From NCBI GenBank assembly GCA_900550035.1, contig URQS01000001.1, forward strand, positions 62,001-126,000: a stretch of DNA of 64,000 nt. The letters are read 5' to 3'. The position numbers and the translations under genes are program-made. This document shows positions 17,381 to 25,995 of the stretch, in pieces. Each line of letters begins with the position of its first letter. The stretch's first letter is position 1. The DNA is from an uncultured Prevotella sp. (lineage in GTDB: Bacteria > Bacteroidota > Bacteroidia > Bacteroidales > Bacteroidaceae). The notes beneath the pieces were generated by a model that saw nothing but the letters and a program-made list of their open reading frames with translations, searched no databases and had not been told where the DNA came from.

Positions 17381-18640
17381 TTACAGTCCGAATTCCTTCT
17401 TGATGTCGTCCACGCGGTCGAGTTTCTCCCATGTGAACAGCTCCAGCTTCATCACCTTGGTGTCGTGATAGCGCGAAGTGAATGTCTTCTCGACAATCTC
17501 GTTCTTACGGCCCATGTGTCCGTAGGCTGCTGTCTCGCGATAGATGGGCTGGCGCAGCTTGAGTGTGCGCTCGATTGCCTTCGGACGGAGGTCGAAGAGC
17601 TTGCTTATCTTCTGCGCTATCTCGGCGTCGCTCATCTGTACGCGTGAGCGTCCGTAGGTGTTGACGTAGATGTTGACGGGCTCTGCCACGCCGATGGCGT
17701 AGCTCACCTGCACAAGCATTTCGTCGGCTACGCCTGCCGCTACCATGTTCTTGGCTATGTAGCGTGCTGCGTATGCTGCCGAGCGGTCTACCTTAGAGGG
17801 GTCCTTGCCCGAGAAGGCTCCGCCGCCGTGTGCGCCCTTGCCGCCGTATGTGTCGACGATAATCTTGCGTCCGGTCAGACCGGTGTCGCCGTGAGGACCG
17901 CCGATTACGAACTTGCCGGTAGGGTTGACGAAGTACTTGATGTCGTCGCCGAAGAGTGCCAGCACCTTCTCGCTGTGTATCTCGGCCTTGACGCGTGGCA
18001 TGAGGATGTTGAGCACGTCGTCCTTGATCTTGGCGAGCATGCGCTCGTCGTCGTCGTCAAACTCGTCGTGCTGTGTGCTTACTACGATGGTGTCGATGCG
18101 CTGCGGTATGCCTTCCTCTGAATATTCTACAGTGACCTGGCTCTTTGAGTCGGGGCGCAGGTAGGTCATCTGCTTGCCCTCCTTGCGTATGTCGGCAAGC
18201 ACGCGCATGATGAGCTGTGCAAGGTCGAGCGTAACGGGCATATAGTTCTCGGTCTCGTTGGTAGCATAGCCGAACATCATACCCTGGTCGCCGGCTCCCT
18301 GCTCTTCCTCCTCGGCACGGCTTACGCCGCGGTTGATGTCGTCGCTCTGCTCGTGGATGGCTGTGAGCACGCCGCAAGAGTTGCCGTCGAACTGATAGTC
18401 CGACTTGTTGTAGCCAATCTGGTTGATGGTCTTGCGTGCGATGGTCTGCAGGTCGATGTAGGCTTCTGAGCGCACCTCGCCCATGATTACAACTTGACCT
18501 GTCGTGACGAACGACTCGATGGCGCAGTGTGCATTCTCGTCGTAGGCGAGGAACTGGTCAACAAGAGCGTCTGAAATCTGGTCGGCCACTTTGTCGGGAT
18601 GGCCCTCTGAAACTGATTCTGATGAAAAAAGATAATTCAT
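17381..18640 (-). CDS. metK: S-adenosylmethionine synthetase
   Basis: 419 residues from ATG 18640 (MNYLFSSESVSEGHPDK); an in-frame TTG at 18649 is less likely. Signatures are GHPDKVADQISDA near the N-terminus, GDQGMMFGYATNE (ATP/methionine site) and GGAFSGKDPSKVDRSAAY. It makes SAM from ATP and methionine. The promoter matches the Bacteroidetes consensus at 18814-18844, leaving a leader of about 165 bases that can form stems. Confidence 0.97.
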   Translation of the reverse strand: MNYLFSSESVSEGHPDKVADQISDALVDQFLAYDENAHCAIESFVTTGQVVIMGEVRSEAYIDLQTIARKTINQIGYNKSDYQFDGNSCGVLTAIHEQSDDINRGVSRAEEEEQGAGDQGMMFGYATNETENYMPVTLDLAQLIMRVLADIRKEGKQMTYLRPDSKSQVTVEYSEEGIPQRIDTIVVSTQHDEFDDDDERMLAKIKDDVLNILMPRVKAEIHSEKVLALFGDDIKYFVNPTGKFVIGGPHGDTGLTGRKIIVDTYGGKGAHGGGAFSGKDPSKVDRSAAYAARYIAKNMVAAGVADEMLVQVSYAIGVAEPVNIYVNTYGRSRVQMSDAEIAQKISKLFDLRPKAIERTLKLRQPIYRETAAYGHMGRKNEIVEKTFTSRYHDTKVMKLELFTWEKLDRVDDIKKEFGL

Positions 18641-18806
18641 TTTTTCCAAATTTTAAAATTAAAAAATTAGTGGAAAAACACCAATTACCGCTATCCAACC
18701 TGTTCTGTCTGTGCGCACCTGCGCATAGTTGGAGTTTGCAGTTTTAGCATTTTTTAGTGTGGTTGCAAGCAGCCAAATTCTTCCACAGAGTTATACATTT
18801 ATCAAA
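18641..18806 (-). promoter_or_regulatory. Long, possibly structured metK leader
   Basis: Between the predicted transcription start (about 18807) and the metK ATG are about 165 bases. They contain CCAAC...GTTGG enclosing GCGCAGGTGCGC, and another stem pairing GTGG with CCAC. I do not recognise a known SAM riboswitch here. Confidence 0.25.
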
Positions 18807-18813
18807 TCGAGTG

Positions 18814-18844
18814 CAAAGGTACTGCAAATCGAAGACAATGCAAA
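18814..18844 (-). promoter_or_regulatory. Consensus promoter of metK
   Basis: On the minus strand TTTG (18844-18841), exactly 19 bases, then TACCTTTG (18821-18814). Confidence 0.7.
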
Positions 18845-18871
18845 ATAAATCAGTACTTATTTTTCAAGCGT

Positions 18872-18959
18872 ACAACAACTGAAATGTAAACTTACAACAA
18901 TTGAAATGCAAACTCACAACAATTGAAACTCAACCGCACAACAATTGAAATGAGAGTTG
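18872..18959 (+). repeat. Four tandem 22-bp repeats upstream of metK
   Basis: Four units of 22 bp, each starting ACAACAAYTGAAA, end to end. They lie just upstream of the metK -33 box and could be an operator array or simply an expanded spacer. Confidence 0.85.
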
Positions 18960-18967
18960 AAAGTTTA

Positions 18968-19105
18968 TCTAGTTGAAAATTGAGAATTGAGAGTTGAGAG
19001 TTATGATATGCTCAGTTTGTATACGTTTATTGTACGTTTATTATACATTATGTTTACCAAGGTAATCATAACTCTCAACTCTCCATTCTCAACTCTCAAC
19101 TAGAT
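18968..19105 (-). terminator. Large imperfect inverted repeat downstream of murI
   Basis: Arms 18968-19007 and 19065-19105 are near-complementary over about 40 bases and enclose a ~57-base AT-rich loop. Each arm is made of heptamers (TTGAGAG). It starts 17 bases past the murI stop, so it may terminate the bamA-murI operon. There is no T run, so termination is an inference. 18641-19121 contains no gene. Confidence 0.45.
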
Positions 19106-19121
19106 TAACTCTCAACTTTAA

Positions 19122-19964
19122 TCATTCTGTCAAATCGACATGATTTACCATTACGTCTTCGTGTAGGAATATGCGGGCTGTCTCGCTGAATCGTTCTTCG
19201 CTCTCGGTGGTGAGATAGCGGCACGTTCCGCCTTGCGTAATGTTGCGCTCCATTTCGGGGTGACGCTTCAGATAATCGGCCAAAGAATTCGCCACGTAGG
19301 TGCCTTGCGACATGATGCGCACGCCCTTGGGCACGTTCTTCACTACCGAACTCATCAGCAACGGATAGTGGGTGCAGCCGAGTATGATGGTGTCGATGAG
19401 TGGGTCTTTGCGCATGAGCTGGTCGATGCGCTTCTTCACAAAGTAGTCGGCACCGGGCGAGTCTGCCTCGCCTGCCTCTACTATGGCTGCCCAAAGCGGA
19501 CATGCCACACCCGAGACGTGTATATCGGGGAACAGTTTGTGTATCTCCATCGAGTACGACTGACTCTTTATGGTGCCCTCTGTTGCCAGTACACCGATGT
19601 GTCGCGACTCGGTCAGGTTGCCAATCGTCTCTGCCGTAGGGCGTATGATGCCCAGTACGCGGCGCGAAGGGTCGAGCACGGGCAGGTCGCGCTGCTGTAT
19701 GGTGCGCAGAGCCTTGGCCGATGCTGTGTTGCATCCGAGTATTACGAGATGGCAACCCATTGAGAACAACTTGAGTACAGCCTGCCGTGTGAACTGGTAG
19801 ACCACCTCAAACGAGCGCGAGCCATAGGGCGCGCGGGCGTTGTCGCCGAGATACATGTAGTCGTATTGTGGCAGCAACTGGCGTATGCCGTGCAGCACGG
19901 TCAGTCCGCCGTAGCCCGAGTCGAACACGCCGATGGGGCCTGGTTGTTGTGGAAAGTTCATCAT
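19122..19964 (-). CDS. murI: Glutamate racemase
   Basis: 280 residues from ATG 19964 (MMNFPQQPGPIGVFDSG); a start at 20039 would intrude into the Skp gene. The two catalytic cysteines are in LGCNTASA (Cys78) and LGCTHYPLL (Cys197). DSGYGG (15-20) and GDNARAPYG are also present. It makes D-glutamate for peptidoglycan. Its start overlaps the end of the upstream Skp gene at 19973 closely enough to suggest coupling, closing the envelope operon. Confidence 0.96.
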   Translation of the reverse strand: MMNFPQQPGPIGVFDSGYGGLTVLHGIRQLLPQYDYMYLGDNARAPYGSRSFEVVYQFTRQAVLKLFSMGCHLVILGCNTASAKALRTIQQRDLPVLDPSRRVLGIIRPTAETIGNLTESRHIGVLATEGTIKSQSYSMEIHKLFPDIHVSGVACPLWAAIVEAGEADSPGADYFVKKRIDQLMRKDPLIDTIILGCTHYPLLMSSVVKNVPKGVRIMSQGTYVANSLADYLKRHPEMERNITQGGTCRYLTTESEERFSETARIFLHEDVMVNHVDLTE

Positions 19965-19972
19965 GTGGCGTT

Positions 19973-20473
19973 TTATTTTAATTCCGCTTTTATTGCCTCG
20001 GTTGCATCTTCGCCTATCTCGGGGTTGATGTATGGACATGCGTCGCCGTCGGTGTTCAGGATAAATGCGTATCCCTGTTGTGCTCCCACCTTGGCTACAG
20101 CCTCGTTGAGTTTGCGCTTTACGGGGGTGAAAGCATCAGCTTCGGCCTGCTTGAGCAGTCGCTGAGCCTCCTGCTTGAAGGCTACGTTCTTCTCCATCAT
20201 TTCCTGTATTTCAGTCTGGCGCTTGCGTAGGATTGAAGGCACGAGGTCGCGCTGTGCGTCGAGGAATTCTTCATACTTGGCGTTGAATTCCTGTTCTGAG
20301 CGTTTCATCTCGTTGTCGTACTTCTGGCGCAGGTCGTCGATATTGCGTTGAGCCATCAGATAGTCGGGCATTGACTTAAGGACGGTGTCATAGCTGAAAT
20401 AGCCGAACCGTATCTGTGCGCTTGCCAGCACTGGCAGGGCAAGCACGAATAGGAGTAAGAATAATTTCTTCAT
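19973..20473 (-). CDS. OmpH/Skp-family periplasmic chaperone (third in tandem)
   Basis: 166 residues. The signal peptide is MKKLFLLLFVLALPVLASA; the mature protein is dominated by a charged coiled coil (about residues 40-120) typical of Skp, and ends in a small beta domain with AFILNTDGDACPYINPEIG. Skp holds unfolded outer-membrane proteins on their way to BamA. It is the third of three consecutive paralogues below bamA. A hairpin terminator separates it from the second, so its level may be lower. Confidence 0.9.
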   Translation of the reverse strand: MKKLFLLLFVLALPVLASAQIRFGYFSYDTVLKSMPDYLMAQRNIDDLRQKYDNEMKRSEQEFNAKYEEFLDAQRDLVPSILRKRQTEIQEMMEKNVAFKQEAQRLLKQAEADAFTPVKRKLNEAVAKVGAQQGYAFILNTDGDACPYINPEIGEDATEAIKAELK

Positions 20474-20481
20474 ATTTGGCT

Positions 20482-20525
20482 TAAAAGAAGAAAAGGAGGC
20501 TGCGGCTTCTACGCCATAGCCTCCT
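20482..20525 (-). terminator. Intra-operon terminator or attenuator between two skp genes
   Basis: AGGAGGCT/AGCCTCCT stem extended by GCGG pairing around a short loop, followed on the minus strand by TTTTCTTCTTTT. It lies between the second and third Skp paralogues, upstream of murI. Confidence 0.65.
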
Positions 20526-20550
20526 GATTATTGTTTGCTGATATTATCTA

Positions 20551-21063
20551 TTACTTCTTGGCAGCGGCCGGCTTGTTGAGCTGAGCCTTCACCTCGGCAG
20601 TAACGTCCTTGCTGAGAGTGTCGCTGATGTAAGGAATACCAGATGTGATGTCCATGATGTAAACATAGCCACCTGCCTTGCCTACAGCCTTGATAGCTTC
20701 AACGAGCTTGTTGGTGATAGGGCTGATCTTCTCCTGCTGGAGCTTGGCGAGAGCCTGCTGGTTGTCCTGTGCAGTCTGCTGTATCTTCTGGTACATCTGC
20801 TGGAGGCTTTCCTCTGTCTCCTTCTTCTTGGTCTCGTTCATTGTCGAGGCGTTCTTGTCGTAGTCCTGGGCCTTGCGCTGGAGCTCGTCCTGCATTGCCT
20901 TGAGGTCGTTGTCATACTGCTTGGCAGCTGCTTCTACCTCGCCACGAGCCTTGATGAACTCAGGCATTGACTGCATAATGTCCTGGGCGTTAACGTGTCC
21001 GAATTTCTGTGCGAATGTTGCCAATGGCATGCACAACATAAGCATTAAGATAAGCTTTTTCAT
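20551..21063 (-). CDS. OmpH/Skp-family periplasmic chaperone (second in tandem)
   Basis: 170 residues. The signal peptide MKKLILMLMLCMPLATFA precedes FGHVNAQDIMQSMPEF, then a long Gln/Lys/Glu coiled coil (about 45-115) and the family ending YVYIMDITSGIPYISD. The extra C-terminal tail is Ala/Lys-rich. It probably shuttles beta-barrel precursors to the BAM complex. The copy is similar to its neighbours on both sides, consistent with tandem duplication. Confidence 0.92.
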   Translation of the reverse strand: MKKLILMLMLCMPLATFAQKFGHVNAQDIMQSMPEFIKARGEVEAAAKQYDNDLKAMQDELQRKAQDYDKNASTMNETKKKETEESLQQMYQKIQQTAQDNQQALAKLQQEKISPITNKLVEAIKAVGKAGGYVYIMDITSGIPYISDTLSKDVTAEVKAQLNKPAAAKK

Positions 21064-21229
21064 TTTCTTATTTTTTTTGTTATTAATTATTTTCCAAACT
21101 CTATGAATGAATTTTAAAATTGCATTTTTCTAATTCCTAATCAGCAAAGCCGAGAACAATTCAAAACTGAATAATTCAAATCAAAATTGAATAATTCAAA
21201 ATCGCAGGCGTAGCCGAGAACAATTCAAA

Positions 21230-21253
21230 ATTCCTAATTCCTAATTCCTAATT
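21230..21253 (+). repeat. Short ATTCCTA heptamer run between skp genes
   Basis: Three ATTCCTA units with a partial fourth. Just upstream, AGCCGAGAACAATTCAAAA occurs twice (near 21149 and 21212). Related GCCGAGAATAATTCAAAA text recurs near 32164. Confidence 0.6.
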
Positions 21254-21766
21254 CTACATTCCGTAGCCAAGCTTCTGCAGCACTTCGTTGCTGATGTCAA
21301 TCTTGGGTGAGCCGAATATTATGCCTGAGTCGGAGGCGCGGTCGAGAACGAGCGAGTAGCCACGCAGCTCGGATATCTCCTTCACCGCTGTGTATATCTC
21401 CTCCTGGATGGGCGACATGAGGCTCTCGCGCTTCTTGAACAGCTCGCCTTCGGGTCCGAAGTACTTGCGCTTGAGGTCGCTTGCCTCCTTCTCCTTCTTC
21501 ATGATGGCTTCCTGGCGGTCTTTCTTCTGTTCGGCAGAGAGGAACACCATCTCGTTCTGGTAGTTCTTGTAGAGTGTTGAGGCCTCGGTGTTGAGTGCCT
21601 CAACCTCAGCCTGCCACTTCTTTGACACCTGGTTGAGCTGTTCGTTGGCTCGCTCGTAGGCCGGAATGTTCTTCAGAATGTATTCCATGTCGAGCAGCGC
21701 GAACTTCTGTGCGCTTGCCGTCAGTGCCGTAATGGCAAAGAGGCAGATAAGCATTAATTTCCTCAT
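21254..21766 (-). CDS. OmpH/Skp-family periplasmic chaperone (first in tandem)
   Basis: 170 residues. The signal peptide MRKLMLICLFAITALTASA is followed by KFALLDMEYILKNIPAYERA, the conserved N-terminal strand-helix of OmpH in Bacteroidetes, then a coiled coil (about 40-125) and a terminal beta segment (SLVLDRASDSGIIFGSP). It lies directly after bamA, the classical arrangement. Confidence 0.93.
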   Translation of the reverse strand: MRKLMLICLFAITALTASAQKFALLDMEYILKNIPAYERANEQLNQVSKKWQAEVEALNTEASTLYKNYQNEMVFLSAEQKKDRQEAIMKKEKEASDLKRKYFGPEGELFKKRESLMSPIQEEIYTAVKEISELRGYSLVLDRASDSGIIFGSPKIDISNEVLQKLGYGM

Positions 21767-21824
21767 AATACACTTTCTAATTAAAGATTGAATAATTCAA
21801 CATCGGCAAAGCCGACAATTAAAT

Positions 21825-21859
21825 ATTCAACATTCAACATTTAACATTCAACATTCAGC
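21825..21859 (+). repeat. Five ATTCAAC-type heptamers after bamA
   Basis: Five 7-bp units (ATTCAAC, ATTCAAC, ATTTAAC, ATTCAAC, ATTCAGC) in the gap between bamA and the first skp gene, abutting the bamA stop codon region. Confidence 0.7.
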
Positions 21860-21868
21860 CATCGGCTG

Positions 21869-24484
21869 TTAGAATTCCTGTCCTAAGATGAAGTGGAACT
21901 GCGAACCGCCCTTGGTTCCGAACACCTTGTCGAAGCCGTAAGCCCAGTCGATACCCATCAATCCTACCATCGGGAGGAAGATGCGGACACCGAGACCTGC
22001 CGAACGCTTCATGTCGAACGGATTGAACTTCTTGGTTTCGGTCCATGAGTTACCGCCTTCGATGAATCCGAGTCCGTAGATGGTGGTGTTGCCAAGGAGG
22101 AACGGATAGCGCAATTCGAGCGTCATGCGGTCGTAGGCATAGCCCTCGTAGCCGTAAGGAGTGAGCGAACCATTCTCATATCCGCGCAGACCGATGGTCT
22201 CTTCGGCGTATGATGTAGAGTAACCGGTCATACCGTCACCACCCATGTAGTAGGTCTCGAACGGTGACTTCTTCCACTTGTTGAATGAGCCGAGCAATCC
22301 GAATTCGAGTCGTGTCATAAGCACGAGACACTTCTGTCCGCTTGTGAGTGCGGTGAACATGCGGCCCTTGAACTTCCACTTGTGGTATTCTACCCAGCGG
22401 TACTTCTCCTGCTGCTCCTTGTTGTATGTAGCCGACTTAGAGTTGGTGGCGAGGTGTTCGTAGTCCTTGCCGTCCCATGCCGACCATGGCGGAGTAACGG
22501 TAACCGATGCGACGAACTCTGAACCGCGGCGTGGGAACAACTGGTTGTCGGTAGATGTACGCGACAGCTGAATGCTGAGGTTGAGGTTGTTTGAATTACC
22601 GTTGGTCATGAGGAAGTAGCTCCAGTTCTTCAGCATATAGCGTGTGTACGAGAGCGAGAGCGACAACTGGAAGTAGTCGTCTGGCCAGCGCAACTGCTTG
22701 CCCCATCCCAGTGAGAATCCGAACAACTTGATGTATTTGTCGGGGTCGTAGTACGACTCGTAGTTGTTGTAGTTGCCGTAGCTGCCATAACCGTACATGT
22801 AGTTGTAGTAGTTGTTGAAGTAACCACTGTTGTAGTAGTTGCTCGATACGTCGGTCTGCTTAGAGAAGTAGGCTCCTACCGAGAACTGTATCGGTCGCTT
22901 GCCTCCAAACCAGTTGGTTGAGTATGAGGTGTTGTACGACTGATAGTATGTACCGTTGGTCTGTGCTCCGATAGAGAGAACCTCACCGTCGCCGATCGGC
23001 ATGATACCACGATGCTCCTTGTTCTTGTTGAAGAGGTTGCGCATCGAGAAGTTGTTGAGCTTGAGTCCGATACGTCCGATTACACCGGTCTGTCCCCATC
23101 CGAGCGAGAACTCGATCTGGTCGTTCGACTTCTGCTCAAGATCGTAGTTGATATCTACTGTTCCGTTCTCCGGGTCGGGCACAGGCTGCGGATTGACCTT
23201 CTCCGGGTCGAAGTGTCCCATTGATGCAATCTCACGTGCCGAACGCTGCAGAGCCTCCTTCGAGAAGAGGTCGCCCGGCTTTGTACGCAGCTCGCGACGA
23301 ACAACATTCTCGTACAGACGGTCGTTACCGTTGATGCGTACGTGGTTGATGTGGGCCTGCGGACCCTCGAAGATACGCATCTCAAGGTCGATAGAGTCGC
23401 CCACGATGTTAATTTCTGTCGGGTGGAGCGAGTAGAACAGGTAGCCGTTGTTCCAGTAGTTGTTGCCCACGGCGTCCTCGTCTTCGGTGAGTCGCTTGTT
23501 CATGAGCTTCTGGTTGTACACGTCGCCTTTCTTCATGCCGAGAACGGCAGCCAGATAGTCGGAGTTGTACACGGTGTTGCCCACCCATGTTATGTTGCGT
23601 ATGAAGTACTTCTTGCCTTCGTCTACCTTGATGTTGATGCTTACGTGCTTGTCGTCGACATTCCATACGCTGTCGCTTAATATCACAGCGTCGCGGTAGC
23701 CGTGCTCGTTATACTTGTCGATGAGTTTCTGCTTGTCGGCCTTCCAACGCTCGGGTGTGAACTTCTTCGACTTGAGGAATGACGACAACTTGCCAGCCTC
23801 GTGAGTCTTGGAGAATGCTCCCTTTCTGAACAGTCCGCCCTTAATCTGGCCGGCTCTCAAGGCATTGTTGCCTTCGATGGTGATGGTGCGCACCTTCATC
23901 TTCTCCTTCTTGTCGATGATGACATCAAGGATTACGTGGTTCTTCTGCGTCACGTCGTCGCGCTGCACCACCTGAATGTCCGCGTTCTTGAATCCCTTGT
24001 CGTCGAAGTATTTCTTGGCAAGAATCTTGGCACGGTCAATCATGTTTGGTGTAATCTGGGCGCCTTTGAGGAGTCCGAGTTTCTCCTCCATGTCGGTGCG
24101 CTCCGACTTCTTCAGACCAATGTAGTTGATTGTTGACACACGTGGACGCATCTGCAGGTGGATGTGTAGATAAGCCTTGTCGTGTATGAGCGAGTCTACC
24201 GAGATAGACACCTCCGAGAACAGGCCATACTTCCAGTAATGCTTCACAGCGTCGGTTATCTCGTCGCCCGGCAGCTGAATCTCCTGTCCGATAGACAGTC
24301 CGGATATGCCCGTGAGCATATAGTCTTCATATCCTTCAGCGCCTGTCACGGCGATGCCCGCAATCTGTACGGTGCGTGGTGTTCCGGCATAGGATATGTC
24401 CGGGTATACGATTTTGTCCTGCGCCTTTGCGATGATGCTGCATGCAATGATGCAGAGTGTGGTCAACACCTTTCTTATATTCAT
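21869..24484 (-). CDS. bamA: Outer membrane protein assembly factor BamA
   Basis: 871 residues. The signal peptide is about 1-21. Five POTRA repeats span roughly 40-430 and a 16-strand barrel runs to the C-terminus, which ends in the aromatic strand SQFHFILGQEF. The lid-loop motif VIGRIGLKLNN and the ..GYSTSYAEETIGLRGYENG loop are visible. It folds beta-barrels into the outer membrane. An unusual Tyr/Asn/Gly-rich loop lies at about 545-588, probably surface exposed. It follows uppS by 45 bases and precedes three skp genes. Confidence 0.96.
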   Translation of the reverse strand: MNIRKVLTTLCIIACSIIAKAQDKIVYPDISYAGTPRTVQIAGIAVTGAEGYEDYMLTGISGLSIGQEIQLPGDEITDAVKHYWKYGLFSEVSISVDSLIHDKAYLHIHLQMRPRVSTINYIGLKKSERTDMEEKLGLLKGAQITPNMIDRAKILAKKYFDDKGFKNADIQVVQRDDVTQKNHVILDVIIDKKEKMKVRTITIEGNNALRAGQIKGGLFRKGAFSKTHEAGKLSSFLKSKKFTPERWKADKQKLIDKYNEHGYRDAVILSDSVWNVDDKHVSINIKVDEGKKYFIRNITWVGNTVYNSDYLAAVLGMKKGDVYNQKLMNKRLTEDEDAVGNNYWNNGYLFYSLHPTEINIVGDSIDLEMRIFEGPQAHINHVRINGNDRLYENVVRRELRTKPGDLFSKEALQRSAREIASMGHFDPEKVNPQPVPDPENGTVDINYDLEQKSNDQIEFSLGWGQTGVIGRIGLKLNNFSMRNLFNKNKEHRGIMPIGDGEVLSIGAQTNGTYYQSYNTSYSTNWFGGKRPIQFSVGAYFSKQTDVSSNYYNSGYFNNYYNYMYGYGSYGNYNNYESYYDPDKYIKLFGFSLGWGKQLRWPDDYFQLSLSLSYTRYMLKNWSYFLMTNGNSNNLNLSIQLSRTSTDNQLFPRRGSEFVASVTVTPPWSAWDGKDYEHLATNSKSATYNKEQQEKYRWVEYHKWKFKGRMFTALTSGQKCLVLMTRLEFGLLGSFNKWKKSPFETYYMGGDGMTGYSTSYAEETIGLRGYENGSLTPYGYEGYAYDRMTLELRYPFLLGNTTIYGLGFIEGGNSWTETKKFNPFDMKRSAGLGVRIFLPMVGLMGIDWAYGFDKVFGTKGGSQFHFILGQEF

Positions 24485-24529
24485 TGTCTTCTTATTGTTT
24501 TTATCTTGTTAATCCTGGGTGTTTACTCA

Positions 24530-25273
24530 TTACTTGCTTTCTTCTGCTTCCACCTGTTTGCCGGTCTTTCCGAATCGGCGTTGGCGTTGCTGGTAGTCGG
24601 CAATGGCTTTGTGCAGATCGGCTTCGTTGAAGTCGGGCCAGAAAGTATCGCAGAAATACAGTTCGGAGTAAGCTATCTGCCACAACAGATAGTTGCTGAT
24701 TCGAAGTTCGCCACCAGTGCGTATCAGCAGGTCGGGGTCGGGGATTGAAGCTGTCGTAAGGCTTTGCGACACTACGTCTTCGGTGATGTCGTCGATAGAC
24801 AGTTGTCCGTCAACTGCCTTCTTTGCTATGTCCTTCATCGCCTTTGTTATCTCCCATCTTGACGAATAGCTCAGAGCCACCACCATAGTCATGGCTGTGT
24901 TGCCGGCAGTATGGTCGATTGTTTCCTGAAGTTTTTGCTGCACTTCTATTGGCAGACGTTCAATGTCGCCAATTACCTTGAAGCGAACGTTATTCTTCAT
25001 GAATATCTCGTCCTCGAGCGATGACAGTACAAGACCCATTAGGGCAGCGATTTCGGTCTCCGGACGGTTCCAGTTCTCGGTTGAGAACGTGTACAGAGTC
25101 AGGTATTTCACACCGAGCCGTGTACATTCTGAGGTGATTCGCCTTACGGTTTCCACACCTGCCTGATGTCCATAGCTTCTCGCTTTACCGCGTTCGGTAG
25201 CCCATCGTCCATTGCCATCCATTATTATGGCAATGTGTTGTGGTATATTGTTTTTATCGAGTTGATTGGTCAT
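24530..25273 (-). CDS. uppS: Isoprenyl (undecaprenyl) diphosphate synthase
   Basis: 247 residues. The cis-prenyltransferase motifs are IMDGNGRWA (17-25, Asp19 catalytic), YSSRWEI, and RTGGELRISNYLLWQIAYSELYF. It makes the C55 lipid carrier for peptidoglycan and surface glycans. It is the second envelope gene after the DUF6089 gene (13-base gap) and leads into bamA. Confidence 0.97.
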   Translation of the reverse strand: MTNQLDKNNIPQHIAIIMDGNGRWATERGKARSYGHQAGVETVRRITSECTRLGVKYLTLYTFSTENWNRPETEIAALMGLVLSSLEDEIFMKNNVRFKVIGDIERLPIEVQQKLQETIDHTAGNTAMTMVVALSYSSRWEITKAMKDIAKKAVDGQLSIDDITEDVVSQSLTTASIPDPDLLIRTGGELRISNYLLWQIAYSELYFCDTFWPDFNEADLHKAIADYQQRQRRFGKTGKQVEAEESK

Positions 25274-25286
25274 TGTTTCTAATTGT

Positions 25287-25970
25287 TTATTCGTCTTCGT
25301 TGTGGCATGTTCGGCATTTAGGCATAAAGCTGTATGTTATGGTCAGCTGTAGTGCCGAGTAGCAGTCGGTATTCTTGAACAGTCCGCTGCTTTTTATTCC
25401 GTACGGATCTTTCACTCCGTCTAGTTTGTCGCTCATTGAGAAGTGTTCTGCCCATTCCAGTGCAATGTTCAGCCTCTTGCCAGCCTTGTATTTCACACCG
25501 AGTCCTATGGGTACGTTTGCCGTGAAGGCATTGTCGCTGTCGCCTCCTACGTATGTGGCTCCGAGTCCGGCAAAGATGAATGGCGTAAGGCGTTTGGCTC
25601 CGCGGTAGTCTTGTCCCGTTCCGTATGGCCAGAAGTTGTATTCATAGGTCACACTGGCATCAACAAGCGTCTTGTTGAATTGGTAGGATGTTGTGGCATA
25701 GTCGGGATAGTATGTCTTGGCATTGTCCGACGAGCCTTTCAGCTTGCCACAGGCTGCTGAGAACTTCAACGCCATATATGGATTGAACACACGTCGCAGC
25801 ACCACCGAAGCCATTGGCTGCATGTTTTTGGTCAGGCTTCCGCCAAAGTCACCTTGGTATGTCACTACGCCAACGCCCGCTCCTATCTCCATACGGTATT
25901 GATAGTCGGATTGTGCCATGCACGTTGCCGACATTGCGAGGGCAAGTGATATTACAAGGTTTCTAATCAT
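25287..25970 (-). CDS. DUF6089 outer-membrane beta-barrel protein (PorG-like)
   Basis: 227 residues. The signal peptide MIRNLVISLALAMSATCMA precedes YRMEIGAGVGVVTYQGDFGGSL and alternating strands ending YSALQLTITYSFMPKC. Proteins of this family include PorG, an outer-membrane component of the type IX secretion system, and the gene often sits upstream of uppS-bamA. Assigning it as PorG is an inference from family and position. It fits the presence of a T9SS-tailed protein at 54-59 kb. It starts 25 bases after the DUF6242 stop. Confidence 0.8.
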   Translation of the reverse strand: MIRNLVISLALAMSATCMAQSDYQYRMEIGAGVGVVTYQGDFGGSLTKNMQPMASVVLRRVFNPYMALKFSAACGKLKGSSDNAKTYYPDYATTSYQFNKTLVDASVTYEYNFWPYGTGQDYRGAKRLTPFIFAGLGATYVGGDSDNAFTANVPIGLGVKYKAGKRLNIALEWAEHFSMSDKLDGVKDPYGIKSSGLFKNTDCYSALQLTITYSFMPKCRTCHNEDE

Positions 25971-25995
25971 ATGTATATATTATATGATATGTGTA

